From: Fasciolopsis buskii
Taxonomy: Eukaryota; Platyhelminthes; Trematoda; Plagiorchiida; Fasciolidae
NCBI GenBank assembly: GCA_008360955.1
Contig: LUCM01010374.1
Location: 1 to 64,000 of the forward strand
Length of the DNA stretch: 64,000 nt
Direction of reading: 5' to 3'
In this document: piece by piece, positions 12,618 through 25,500 of the stretch
Position numbering within the stretch: position 1 is the first letter of the stretch
Layout of the letters: each line of letters begins with the position of its first letter
Notes under the pieces: model-generated
What the model was told of the DNA's origin: nothing
Databases searched by the model: none
What the model saw: only the letters and a program-made list of their open reading frames with translations
Position numbers and translations under genes: made by a program

Positions 12618-15600
12618 TCAAGGGTCACGAATTGGATCCGCTTCGGTTAAACTGATTTCACAAATTAGTCGCGTTACATTCTTTGGTCTAGGAATACTGT
12701 AACCCAGTTCTACTTTGGCCGCTATGATAGCTGCTCCGTAGGCCGCCGTGTGTTGCAAAAGACGAAGAAAGAGCCTGCCATGGCTACAGTCCGCGCTATA
12801 ACGGGGTCTCAAACCAGCCCGAAATCCTTCAACGTTGATACCAAAAAGCAAAGAGGAAGAGAATGAGTCTAGCAGGGATAGGCTCGGAATTGTATGCGTT
12901 TATTTGCAAAATACGAGCAAAATCAATACTCAGGCTGCATATTCTCGATTCTTGTCGAAATCAATAGATTTTAGTATTGAGAGTGTTTTTTGACACTTCG
13001 TTATACCATTACCAAACTAGCACTCGCTGATTCTTTGGTTATCGGATTAACGAAAGGAGATTTTGTCAACACCTGAAAATAAAATTCTATAGACTTGGAT
13101 CATTGTTGTCATTACTGTCTCAGCGTAGAGTCTGAGCCAGTTATATACCAAAACTTTGTACAACACCAAGCATCTACTTGTTTGCCTAATCTGAGTGTAA
13201 TTTAGCATTTAGTGTAGCCGCCTGAACGTCTTCGAAACAATCATCACCTTAGGGCTCATAATGTTTTTTCCAACTACTTGTTCTTACTGAAAACGTTTCA
13301 CAGGTTCGCAAAAGGCAAAACGGTTGAAATATTTGACTCGTTACTATTCACCCTGATTAAACAAACAGCTATGAAACAATATAAAGTTTTGAAATTTCTT
13401 TCGTCAAAATAAGAGAAACGTTATCCCTTTACCTGATTCAATGAGATCCCAACTTTTAAACACCGAGCCACAACAGATCACATCCATGCCGTCGGATTTC
13501 ATGAGGCCCTCCTGAAAGAAATCAACCACAATTGATGCATAAGGAAGATATGATAATATGTTATTAACTTAATTGCTGATGTTAGTTAATTACATAAACT
13601 CTCCGTCACAAAAGAGTCTTAATCTCAGTTTCCTAAACGAGCGACATTTTTGGCTATGGAGCTCCGCTATTGTGTTTGTACAGTTTAAAATCCGGGATCC
13701 CGAAGTTCTGAGAGCAAACAGTTATTCGTCCGCCTCCAAAATCGGAAGTTACAGTGTTTCGGTGATACCCCTTGTCAGCCTGAGGTGAATTAATGTTAAA
13801 ATGATTCCAAATCAAGAGCTGACTAGATCTACCAAAATAAAGCTCATATTCTATTTACGCAACTAGTCGTTATTACTGTCTAGTACAGTGAATGCTCAAT
13901 AAACAGAAATTTTACCCAAGCGAACTACTTGTGAACACTTTTATCATAATGCAAAAATGCAAAATATTCTTGCGTTTCTGTCGTCGCATTTACCTTGTCC
14001 GCATAACGAACGGCCGCCGAGACGTGACGACCTAGTTGGAAACCAGCGTCATGGAATAGTTCTTTGCAGAAAAGGTCACCATCGTGTGCAGCTAAAACAG
14101 CGAAAAAATACAACCACCAACGTTTATTCCATTTGGAATATTATACCCTTGGTTTGCCGCTATGACACAAAAACAACAATACCGGTTCAAATATTGATTG
14201 TTTTTACTCCTGATTCGGCATAACTGTTACTCCAGAGATTAGCAGACTAGCAAGGGTTACTCGACTGTACACTGATACGTATTGTGTGGACTTCGTTTCA
14301 CAACACAATAGCGTATTTATTTCGAAAATGATAACGTGTCTGCAGACATGTCTGGCCGTGGTATTCATTTAACTAACTGAAACTGGAAAATATTTTTTCT
14401 CGAGACAAATTATAAAATCCCTGAAAGTTCATCATAGAGTGATGACTATATGAAGAACGGTAGCTGCAGTTCCTACGAGCCTGTCGGCTATTTTTGAAAA
14501 ATGCAAGGGTGCCGAAAATCTTTAGGAAATCGATTTTAAATGCTGCATCAATTCATTGGCACGTCTTGCAGTCCCGAAAGCGTCCTTTAATATACCGGTT
14601 CACCTAATGAAAGCCTGTTGCTAGGTGAATAACCAGATGGTTGAAACATTTGATTTTAAAAGCATATAGTCAAAGTGTGACTTTATTCTTTACAACCATT
14701 ACCCTTGGACTGTTTGCTCTGATTTTGGATTCCATATAATAGCACTGGTTAATTCGAAGAGAAATGAATGAGGCATCTTGAAAAATAACCTGTATAGTAT
14801 TACGTTGAAAAACGATATTACAGGAAAGCAGAGATTTCGAATGCAGGAATTTCGCTGTGCATGACATTCGACTCTTTAAAGTTAGATCGAAGGAGAGACA
14901 AAATTACAACTACTATGCATTTCGGATGAGGTACAATTAATTTCATTTCTAGTCAACAGTCGACCGACTAATATAGCTTAAAAAACAAGCTTGAAATTGA
15001 GTTATTCTGTAACCTGGTCAGTTAGGTTGTTAATAAAACCCCAGTGTTTCGCGCCATACCAATCTGTCTCCGCCGTCTCTATTTTTCTACTTTCTGCTTA
15101 TGTATAGTATTCTGTTGTTGGGACGAGTTTCCCTGTGGCGAACCTCAGAGAACTAACGTATCAACTGAACTGACATTTGATTAGTGTAAACTGGTCCTGT
15201 CACAACACAATTATAAAAAAGATTAAAATTCAAACAAACAATTATAGGCGTGTATTGTTGTGGTTTCATGGACCCTGTCGCTAGTGTTTTGTTGTGCTGC
15301 GTGAGAGGTTCCGATCATTCAGGCAAGAATACCGGGGAGTTAAGTTTGAATGGTGTTTAAAAGTGGAACAGCACCACCGGACAGCTTTCCCACTCGCCTT
15401 GTGCTCACTGGTCACTAACATACCGATTCAAAAGATTTCGACCACACGAATAACAACGGTTTACTCATTATCGCAAGTAATTGGGTAGTTTTGCTTACCT
15501 TCAGCAAGATGCCGGCATAGCATGGCGATGAAAGTTTTGTCAAATTTCTCCCCAAAATAAGGTAGTAAGTCATGGTGATGCTTGATTTTAAAATGTCTGT

Positions 15601-18600
15601 AAATGGCTTCCGTAAGCTTTTGTGTTGGATAGGGTGATCTCATGAAGCCTTCAGTTGTCTTCATGTAACACATAATGGCTTGATGTGCTACCCAGAAAGC
15701 TGGAATGGTGTGAAACCAGAAAATTTGAAGAGTGACGATTCTATATCATAATGATCAAAATAATCAGAAAACCTCAACCCAGCACGTATCAGAAATAATT
15801 CAGAAGTGATTGTCTGAATTCGACAAATTGTTTGGGATCATCTCAGATTATGTTTCAATTTCTTTCTTATGGGTCGACGGTATTTGACTGGTGAGTTCAC
15901 GTTTCATTTGAATTTAATAAAAGAATATTCAGAAGTTTTACATAGTTAGTATTGTGGAGAAACACTCGGTTATAGCTAATTACAAGGAACTGAAATTTTT
16001 CTGAGAGCTAGTGTTTGCTTGTGACCGCCAGAACGAAACATGAACACCTATTATGAATGGTGGGAGACTTCCGAAAAACTTTTTGCTGAACCATATTTGG
16101 ACTCTTTCTTGATTTTCAGAATTGGTGATAACGTTTGCATGTAACCAATGAAGTCATAAGCGAAGTTCAGATTGACTTACCAGAGCCTTCATCTCCCAAG
16201 AGATAGCCCAGCCCACCAATGCGTACAAAACTCAAGCTCCGTCGAATGAGTTTGCAAATGGACCCGGTTCCCGCGATAAGAACAATTGCATCTATTATGT
16301 ATTGAACAGAAAAATTAAAGCAATGAAAATTTCAGTGGTCAGTTTATGATTTAGGATTGATGAGATCCATGTGCACATAAAGATGATTTTCTCAAATTGA
16401 AACTCAGGCCCTTATTATCGCTAATCGTAAAATTAACATTAACCAGCATCAGTTCACATTTGATTTGCCCAGTTTCAGTGTATTAACTAAAAATGCATTG
16501 AAAGTCTTTTCAATAAATTCTTAATTTAGCTGTAAAATACTTACTAGAATGTTTCCCAAATTTAAAAACACCCTTTTACAATTACCTCTTCAGTCTTTAA
16601 TGCAATAAAGCTGAGATAAAGATCAAACTTAGAATAGACCATCGCCATAAGCAGTTCTACTAGAGTAGGCTATGCTCTTTATTTTGATTCATACTCCCTT
16701 CAATGTTTGCACAAGTGCTTTTCTAGTAATCTGACATGTTTGAATTATTTGTTCGTATGGTCATGCATGTTACTGAATAACAGACGTAGACTAAAAGAGG
16801 TGAGACTGGTGACTATCCACTAGTCCATCGGTGTTCATAAGCCTCCAGATACCTCACTGTAATCGAGACTGGTTGTCTCAGACCCCGAGATGATTAATCT
16901 GCCCGAACGTTTGTAAAAGTGTTGCCAAATGTCTATAGATCTCAGGAAGCCACTGGTGAGGTAGTCCTACTCCTGGTGGAGATAATCACATTGAACTGAA
17001 ACGAAGAACGCTAATCCCCGATTCCCTTTACCAACGTGATCAATGAGCAGTCTAGTGGGGACGGAAAACCCTTATTACCAGGGGGTCGGCGGAAGAGAAA
17101 TATAAAGTATGCGGTTCCATAGGTAAAATTTTGTTTTCCAATAACCCTTGGTGATCTTCCGAACTTTTAGTCGCTATGAGTAAGCTTTCCAAAAATGCGC
17201 AACATTTCATATGGCGCACTGATTTTTGATACAATTTAAATCAAATTCGGCTTCGGCACACTAACCTGTATGGCTCCATGCTCGACGGTCATTGGTAGAT
17301 GGGTTAACTCGACTATACTCCCAAGGGTGCACTAGTTGAACAGCCGATCACCGGCGTAATTTCAAATTGCCGCACCGTCTCGTGCGGTCGAAATTTTAAT
17401 CAAGTGTTCTACAGAGATTCCCTAACCATCCTGTAGATTAATTTAGGAATTCAGTTATCAAAGGACTCACTGACAAACCGTGGATCTCAACTAGGAATCG
17501 ATGACTTGGATGTAGAGATTCGAATAGCTAGCATAATGTCCGGTGAACCTTACGCACTTTTTTCATTCCTATTTATTCCTCATGGTCTTTTTTCGTCGGC
17601 ATGACTTTGATGGGGCATAAAGATACGCCAGATATAGTTTTCTATAAAAGTAATCTTATCTGGTCGTTCTTCCACTATTAAAGAAAACATGAAATAAGTG
17701 AATCTATGGGTAAGAGCAAAATCGTGGAAGCAATTTATTCCCAAACTTGAAAGGTCACTGTGTTCATGTCACGAAAAAGAATCATCTTTGCTTCTGAGAA
17801 TTCCGCTAGAAATAAGTCCGCTCTGAATAAATTCGAGTAACTATGCTTAAAGAGCTTTGAGTCACCTACTTTGGATCAAAATTGTCCTAAAGGCAAAAGA
17901 CACTGAATTAGGTATAAAAATATCGCGGCGAGCGTCATATTTCCAAGTTCCTATCTCGTTTATAACTCTCCGCAACAAGCAGAGTGAGCTGATTATCGTC
18001 AATTAAGAACATTATTAATCAGATTAGGGTTAATAGAATGAATCGCAGTTTCCGGTTAGGATCTGCTGTATCTACCCAGTTAATTCCGGCTCAGAACTTA
18101 ACCTGGGACTGAAAGGCCTCATTTTGGGGCATTATTTGCAATACCGCTTCTTTCACAATGGACGAGCAATGGGGAAAACAAACATGAATTAATCATCGAG
18201 AAATCATCTACAGGTTACCGCCAGTGGTTCATGCAATCATGCTTAGGGATTTTTGAGGGTAAGTTTTTGTGCATTTTTGATTGTTTCCCTCCTTTATTTT
18301 AGTCTAGATGTGGCTAGGCCAGACAGAATTCAAAAAGCAAGCACAACAAGATGCATTTGGTGAATGTGAGAACGGTATTGCTGGTTTCATTAGCCACTCC
18401 AAGATAGATGAGGGCTATCGCTTCATGGTAGTAGCAGTGACTGGATGAAACAGCTCTGCAAATATTAGTGTTTTCTTATGATTACTTTTAATGTTTCTGA
18501 GCGACCGGATAAAAATTTAAAAGTCTAGATTAAGAAGTTAGTCAATCAACTTTTCGTTTCGAATTGTTAGAACATCCATGTTTTGGTATAACCCTAATTT

Positions 18601-19482
18601 GGCCAGCCGAACGACCTTTGGTATATGTTTAAATGATAAATACTCAAGTCAGATCAAACTAACTCATCAGGTTTGCCTCATTCGTAATAAAAACACCACA
18701 GGGAAATAAGTTAAATAATATTTGGCGGAGTTATATCTCTACTGACAGGTTTTCCGGTCGTTTTTGGGCTTCGCCCTCAAGCAGATACTAACCACTGAGC
18801 TAACTGAGGAAATACAATTCAGCTACAGCAAATTTTCACGGTGCTTACCACGATCAGTTGCTGTTGCCAGCGTTCCGACAGCATCGTTGGAGGCATTAAG
18901 TTTTTCTGCAATTTTAGGCTTCAATCGGCGTACAGCTAGAATTATTTGCTCGACATTTTCTTCCGTGTTCAATCCACTTAGCGACATTCCCTGGTAAAGT
19001 TAATAAAAAAACAGCACATATCATAACTTCAGGACAGTACTCTCAATGTGAGTAAATTCGAACCAAGTACTTTAAAAAGCATTGATCATTCTTCTACAAC
19101 GAAGTGTAAAATTACAAAAGTATAGTTTACTAGACGCCTGCAGTCAGAGTTCGTTTTCCCAGTGAATTTCTAAGGCTTTTTGGTAAGTTAATTTAAACTA
19201 ACTTCTGACGTCTTCAAATGCAAAACTTATTTGACAGTTTTGTGACTTATGTATACATGTATGCTCTTCCCACAGATTCAATGCCACAAACCATTAGCAA
19301 TTAGTTACTGTCTGTGGGGAGCTGAAAACGCGAGGTGTTCGAATAACCAAAGGACTAATTATCTGATCTATTATTTCGGCATTGGTCCCGGATATGGCAA
19401 CTTAGGAGGATGCTATCCACTGCTGATTCCCGAAGTTGATTTACTCACAGTTCTCCTGGGCGGGTGCTCAAGAGCAGGTCCC

Positions 19483-19518
<36 letters not shown>

Positions 19519-22500
19519 CAGGAAGTAGTATCTGGATGCGTAAACAAGACATATATATGCCACTTGTCTGATTTCCGTCCGTATGCCAAACAAAACATGG
19601 TAAAACGGGTGGAGCGCGGGATAGATGGAGTGTAACTGGAAAAATGATAATGAACTCTGACAGTCAAACAGAGAACAGTTTTTGTGCGCATATTTTGTCC
19701 TTTTTTGTCGTTTTTGATGACTGCGACATAAACGCATATACTGATTCCGTTTTTGAACCGTACCCATGATGGAGACAATCCAGCGGTCCACTTGTTCCTT
19801 ATTGCCCCAGCCTAGTGACGGAAATGGTCCTATACATGGTAGGCATTCCGCTAGCTTCCTCATTCCTTTGCACCAAATTATTCCTTAACCTCCAAGCTCC
19901 TTCTTTCAGCCAGGTCCAGGGCATGCATACATCGCCAGACGCGGCTGACGGGTTGCTTTCAGCAAACACGGACGGTAATACGTAAGCAGAAAACATCAAA
20001 CAGGACTAGGTGACAGACGTCCTCGGTGGTCACGGTTCACAAGCATGCAGTAGTACAGGGAGCATGGTAGCATTATACATTGGACCTTTCAAAGACAGAC
20101 TGATGTGTTGGTGCCATAGTTGATCTGATCCTTGAAATAGGCTTAGAAATTTTCCCTCCCATGCCCGCATTTAAAAAAATGCAGCTTCCTAGTTGAACAA
20201 AGTTTTCAACAACTTCCAGTCTTTCATTGTACAAGTACAGGGTCAAAGCAATCTTGAAGCAACAATTTGTGTTTGATTTTGAAAATTGCATGCCATACTG
20301 GGCCGTCTCGAACGTCAAACGGCTAGGGAGAAGTTGAGCTGCTTGGAAGTTAGAAACTCAAAATACGATGTTGTCGGCGCATTTCAAGTCTGTCCGGTGG
20401 AGACAAAAATGGAGGCAAACGCTTTCTATAGGCTCTTACTCGTTCAGAAGTATAACGGTAGACGGATTTGGTGATTGGTACATACTTTTCAAGCACACCG
20501 TATCTCAACAAACATCCCTGTTAACTGAATCAAAAGCTATTCGGATGCACAAGAACGCGGAAATGGTCGGTCTTCGGTAGGCGTGCCGATGATTCCGTGG
20601 TTGACGGTGTGAATATCTGATTTATTCAGCGTTGACCAGGCCAAAATCACGTTTGGACTTCCCGGATTTTTGTTTTCTTTGTGTTGTTAATCTCTTGAGG
20701 AAACATGCGCAAGGACCTTTGACACAATCAAATTATCTGATTCCTCTGTGAGCACCATAGACAGCTCGTGAAACTTTCTTGAAGACTGGAATAACGATCG
20801 ACTTCGTCCAGTCCAGAGAAACATTTTCCTCGTCCCACTTCTTAGCGATCACATTTTTCAGCTCTTTCACTCTACCGTATCCTGCGTCTCTGAATGAAAA
20901 TGGTGGCAAGCCATCTGGGCCTGGGGCCTTGCGACACTTGAGGAGTGTGAGTGAGGCACCGATTTTAGCTTTGTGGAGCGGTATTAGAGACACTCACCAC
21001 TGCACACCACGTTCCGCAGAAGTTGTGACGGTTGGCGAGGGAAGTCAGTTAACTTAGCGATTGGAGTGTTCAGCCCATCTTTTTAGTCGTCTACAGAGAC
21101 TACAAATAGGCTTTCCGTCAGCTTCGCAGATTGTCTTGCTGATAACACATCTTTTGGCACTAATATAACGAATTAGAAGAAATGTTTATGGAAGTTTTGA
21201 GACAGCAGCTGATTCCGTCCCAGAATAGCGTTCCGACTAATACTTTCCGTGATCTTTCCTTACACTTGCGGTAAGCTCCCATTTCAGGGCCAGGCGGGCT
21301 TAGTCAAGGGCTAAACTTGCTGCAATTGAACTGCGGATGTCCATAATCGAAGAGAGCTCGCTACTATCTAAAGCAGCTGTCTCAGTTGACTTTTCGATTT
21401 CAATTCAGTTTGACTATAGTTGGGATCACGCTTGCCACCGTGGAAGAATCGTTAAGTGCTACGCACGTTAATATACTTCATCAATTGAGCATTTGATAGG
21501 CGATAGCTTGTGACTTGCTGCTGATACAAACTTAAAATTTGTAAATCTTGCCTTGAGAAGGACTACCTACGGTAGTCGAAACGTTGGCTTACTACATCTA
21601 CCAACAACGCTGTTTTATTAACATTATACCATTCACATTAAAACTTCTTCATTTATTAGGATCTTTTCGGGTTATCGACTTTTTAAAAAAAACACGTTCA
21701 TGAATGTAACATGCAGAATAATTCTAACCATTTACCTGTGAATGTAGTACCGATTCGCAAATGGACACAAATGGATTAGTAAAGTGGGTTATATATCAAA
21801 CACTAGACGGAGAAATATGTTCAAGATTACCACAGGAACAGCAAGATGTTACTGAGTTCCACTGAGTGACCCATTTTCTGCACTAAGTTTTCTTGTGTGG
21901 GACATCGTTAGGTACAAACAATGTCGATCATGTCGAACTGGATTGCAACGTATAACATAACTACCTTTGGTTTGTTGAAACCAGAATCGACAGTAAAGTA
22001 TAAAATTTTCATTTTCAGATTGCAATATTAATTGTTAGTATTAGGGTGTGATGTTAAACATTCTTAACTGACGACCCAGCTCTGCCACTTACCAGTGATT
22101 TCAGCTGCGTTTCCGGTGGTAATTTGGCATCAGCTAATGCTTCATTGCACAAGTTTACTAACCTTTGAGCTGCTTCCTCCATTCCAAGGTGCTACAAATA
22201 GACGAGATGAGGTAACTGCAAACTACTTGACGTGAACGATACTAAAATTGTTCTGTTAAGTAACAGCTGCAATTGAACAAATTAAAATATGAAAACTGAT
22301 CCAAACGATTTCGCCATTGCCGACCATTCCAACGTGGCAGTTCTCAAAAAATAACTTTTGTAGAATTTTGATGGATAAATGAAACACGGTATAAGAAATG
22401 TTTAACAGGCGGAAGCTACTTCCATGTTTTCTAAAAAATACCCTTTTCTGATTAACAAACTGAATGCACCGGGGAACTTCGTATTACATGCATTTCCCAA

Positions 22501-25500
22501 TCGAACCGTAGATGTGTACGTCCTTGTGCAAATTGATTTCGGGAATAAGTTTAGCACAAATTTTTCTCGCAATTTTCGCAAAAATAAAGATCCACTGGAC
22601 GTTTTGATTTCCAGTACTGGGTGTCAGCAATCCATCTCCCGTCTGCCACATTGCAAACTGAATATTACGGAATATTCGTTAGTTTGTTCACGATACTTCA
22701 ATTGCAGCCAGATATAATAGTTTAGTTTATAAGCTACATAAGAACACACCAAGTGTTACCGCTCCACAAGACGGGAGAAAATTCCTCCAAAGTGAATTTT
22801 ACGAAACAGTACAGGTTATTGTCATTTTGCCCATTAGTCCCAGAAATTTTTATTTGCGATTTATTTATCAGTTCCACTCACACGTGTTTTTTATGAGTAA
22901 ATATCCCCAAAATAATAGATCTCGTTGAACGTCGTTGTTTAGATTTCCTGCCAATAGCACTTTTAACCGAATTTCAAACCAATTACACAGCGGTTGCTTG
23001 CAATTCGTTCATCAAAAGTAGGAATGAGAGTCTTTACGATCGAAGTGGATATTATCACCGAACTTAAAATTTTGAACATTATTAAAGGCAACCAGTGTCA
23101 CCTTCCTGTGAATTCTTTTATTTCATTTTTTTAATTTTAATTATCTCAAAACGTCACAAAGTAAACTTAGTATTACCGTCACGTCTACTTTCATCTTCAT
23201 GCACGTATGTCTGAAATTCAAGTTCCATGGTTAGCAAACTTAGTATCTTATTTTAAATGTAATCCCTTGTCAGTAGAATGATATTTGTACATCTATTTAT
23301 GAACCCAGTGTATTGAATTGGGTGAGTATCTGTATAGATAAACTACAGGAGAAGAAATAGATTTCCAAATTGCATTTATTTGTTTTTATCGCAAAAAGTA
23401 CTTTTTATTGACACTTGTTTTAGTTTTTACCTGCCCTCCGTATCATTTTTCCCGGAATAGCGATGAAAAACTAACTTCTACTTCAATTGTTTGATTAACA
23501 TTAGGTGATAAGGAAGAATGTGACATGACCAAAGGTAGGATCAACTTAATCGAAAATAAAATAACTATCTAGCTATTCATGTGAATGAGAATCACAAAAA
23601 ATGTCCGTGTGGAATTAGTCAACCGACCGCTGTTGCTTGCGGCTAACTATTTCACCCACCAATCCGTCAGTTGTTGTCGCACGTGCCAATTTTGAAATCA
23701 ACCAAGTCCCACAAGGCCAAGTTCACAAATAAAGTTTACTTAACTGTGCAATTAGGAATACAAAGTGGGTCATTTGGGAAGTTATTTGTTTTCCGATGAG
23801 ACGCAGTATTTGAAATTTGCAATCTAGTTACTGTTTTCTAAGCCCCAGTTTTTTGTCAATGAAAGATTTCGCTCAGTTGTGCCACTAAGGTATTTTGGAT
23901 GTCGTTGCGCAACCCTGCGGGTACTGTTCATTAAATAATGACAGAATTCAACACTCTTTAAGACCCAATATTCCTGGTTTATCGTTGCTTGGAAAACTGT
24001 CTTGGTACGCCCCCAAAACTTGCTAGGCAAATGCAATGCGTACTGATGTAACGTATGAATAAGACCATTTGGAACCTTAATAAGGGCTCAGTGCGCACAC
24101 GAAAATATCATTCAGCTTGTTCTTGTGGAATTAGCCAACAGACCGCTGTTGCTTAGGGCTAAGTATTTCTCCCAAGTAGAGTTGCAAATGTTGAGGAACT
24201 CAGACTCGTTTAAGTATGGTAAATCTTCCCCACCAGTGTCCGATTTGCAGCTCGATCAACCAGGTGCATTGTAAATATTTTTCACTAGGGGGGACTCCCC
24301 CACTTCTTTCTATACTGGCTAAAAGATCCGACAAGCAACTTAGATTTCTACTTTTAACCATGATATTTTTCACTGTTTTAAGTAAATTGTTAAGTCTTCA
24401 AACTGCTGCTGATATAAAAGTGATCAGAAGGCGAATCAGTACTTTTAAATGAGGAAATTAGGAGAGAAGTTCAGAGGAAAACGTGTTAGCCTAACTGGTT
24501 ATATTTTCAAGAACTCCAGGGGACTATCGTCGCCAGCCTGAACTTTCAGCTGTTATTTCAGAATACTGTTCACGTGACAAGCAGTATGAGGTACCGTGCC
24601 ATTGGCTAAATGGATCTGGTAAAATATTTGCAAATGAATACTGTTGTTTAGCCCAAGTCAAGATGACAGTGCGAAGTTGGACAACCCCAGGGGCTTAGAA
24701 AACTAGCATTGCAATTAAATCGGGTTTATGACATTCATCGAAATCGTTCCCCAAGAGTGACGTCAAAGTAGGAAATGTTTCATCCCTTAGTCTAAGTGAA
24801 AGTCAGTGGAGGAGTAGTATAATTAAATCCCAACCGGCGTTAAAAATGGTTCTGTTATGGTGCATGACTCATTCTAAACAGTTTCCGTTTAAAGAATTTG
24901 CCATGAACCGATTTGCGCGTAATGTTGGTTATTCGATTCACTGTTCCAAAGACCAGTGATCACCATGTTCCTGGGCATTCATGCCGCTTTTGACTCCATT
25001 GACAGGCCTGCACTATTGCATTATTTGTTGAGGAATGGGGTGCCTGAGTAGTATTTACCCATCCTCAAAGAGTTGTACCATCATACATCCGGTCGGATTA
25101 GGGATTATGGCCAGCTTTCGCCATTCTTTGTCGTTTCCAGTAGAGTTCGACAAGGCTGACTTATATCTCCATTTCTTTTCAACTTTGTCATAGATGGTGT
25201 CCTATAGAACGCTTAATCTGATCTTTTAGACGGTGGAGTTGAACCCCTTCTCGAGAACAGGGAACAAAGTTTTTGACTTAGAGTATCCCGATGATATCGC
25301 CTTGCTGAGTGACAATGCACAGACAATTCAACGCGTGTTGGATTAGTTGTCGATTAAGGTTTCCAGGTACGGTATGTGCTTTGCACGTTCAAAATGTAAG
25401 GTACTTGTTCGCGACTGGCAGGAGCCTGTACTTCCACTCACCCTTTTTCGTGATCGGTTAGAGGTAGTGAGTAGCTTCAAATGCCTCAGGGGTCTGATCA

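Noticed and set aside
19249..19863. Overlapping 121-131 codon frames on both strands
   Set aside because: They pass through a TA microsatellite in NAGK intron 3 and have no domain.
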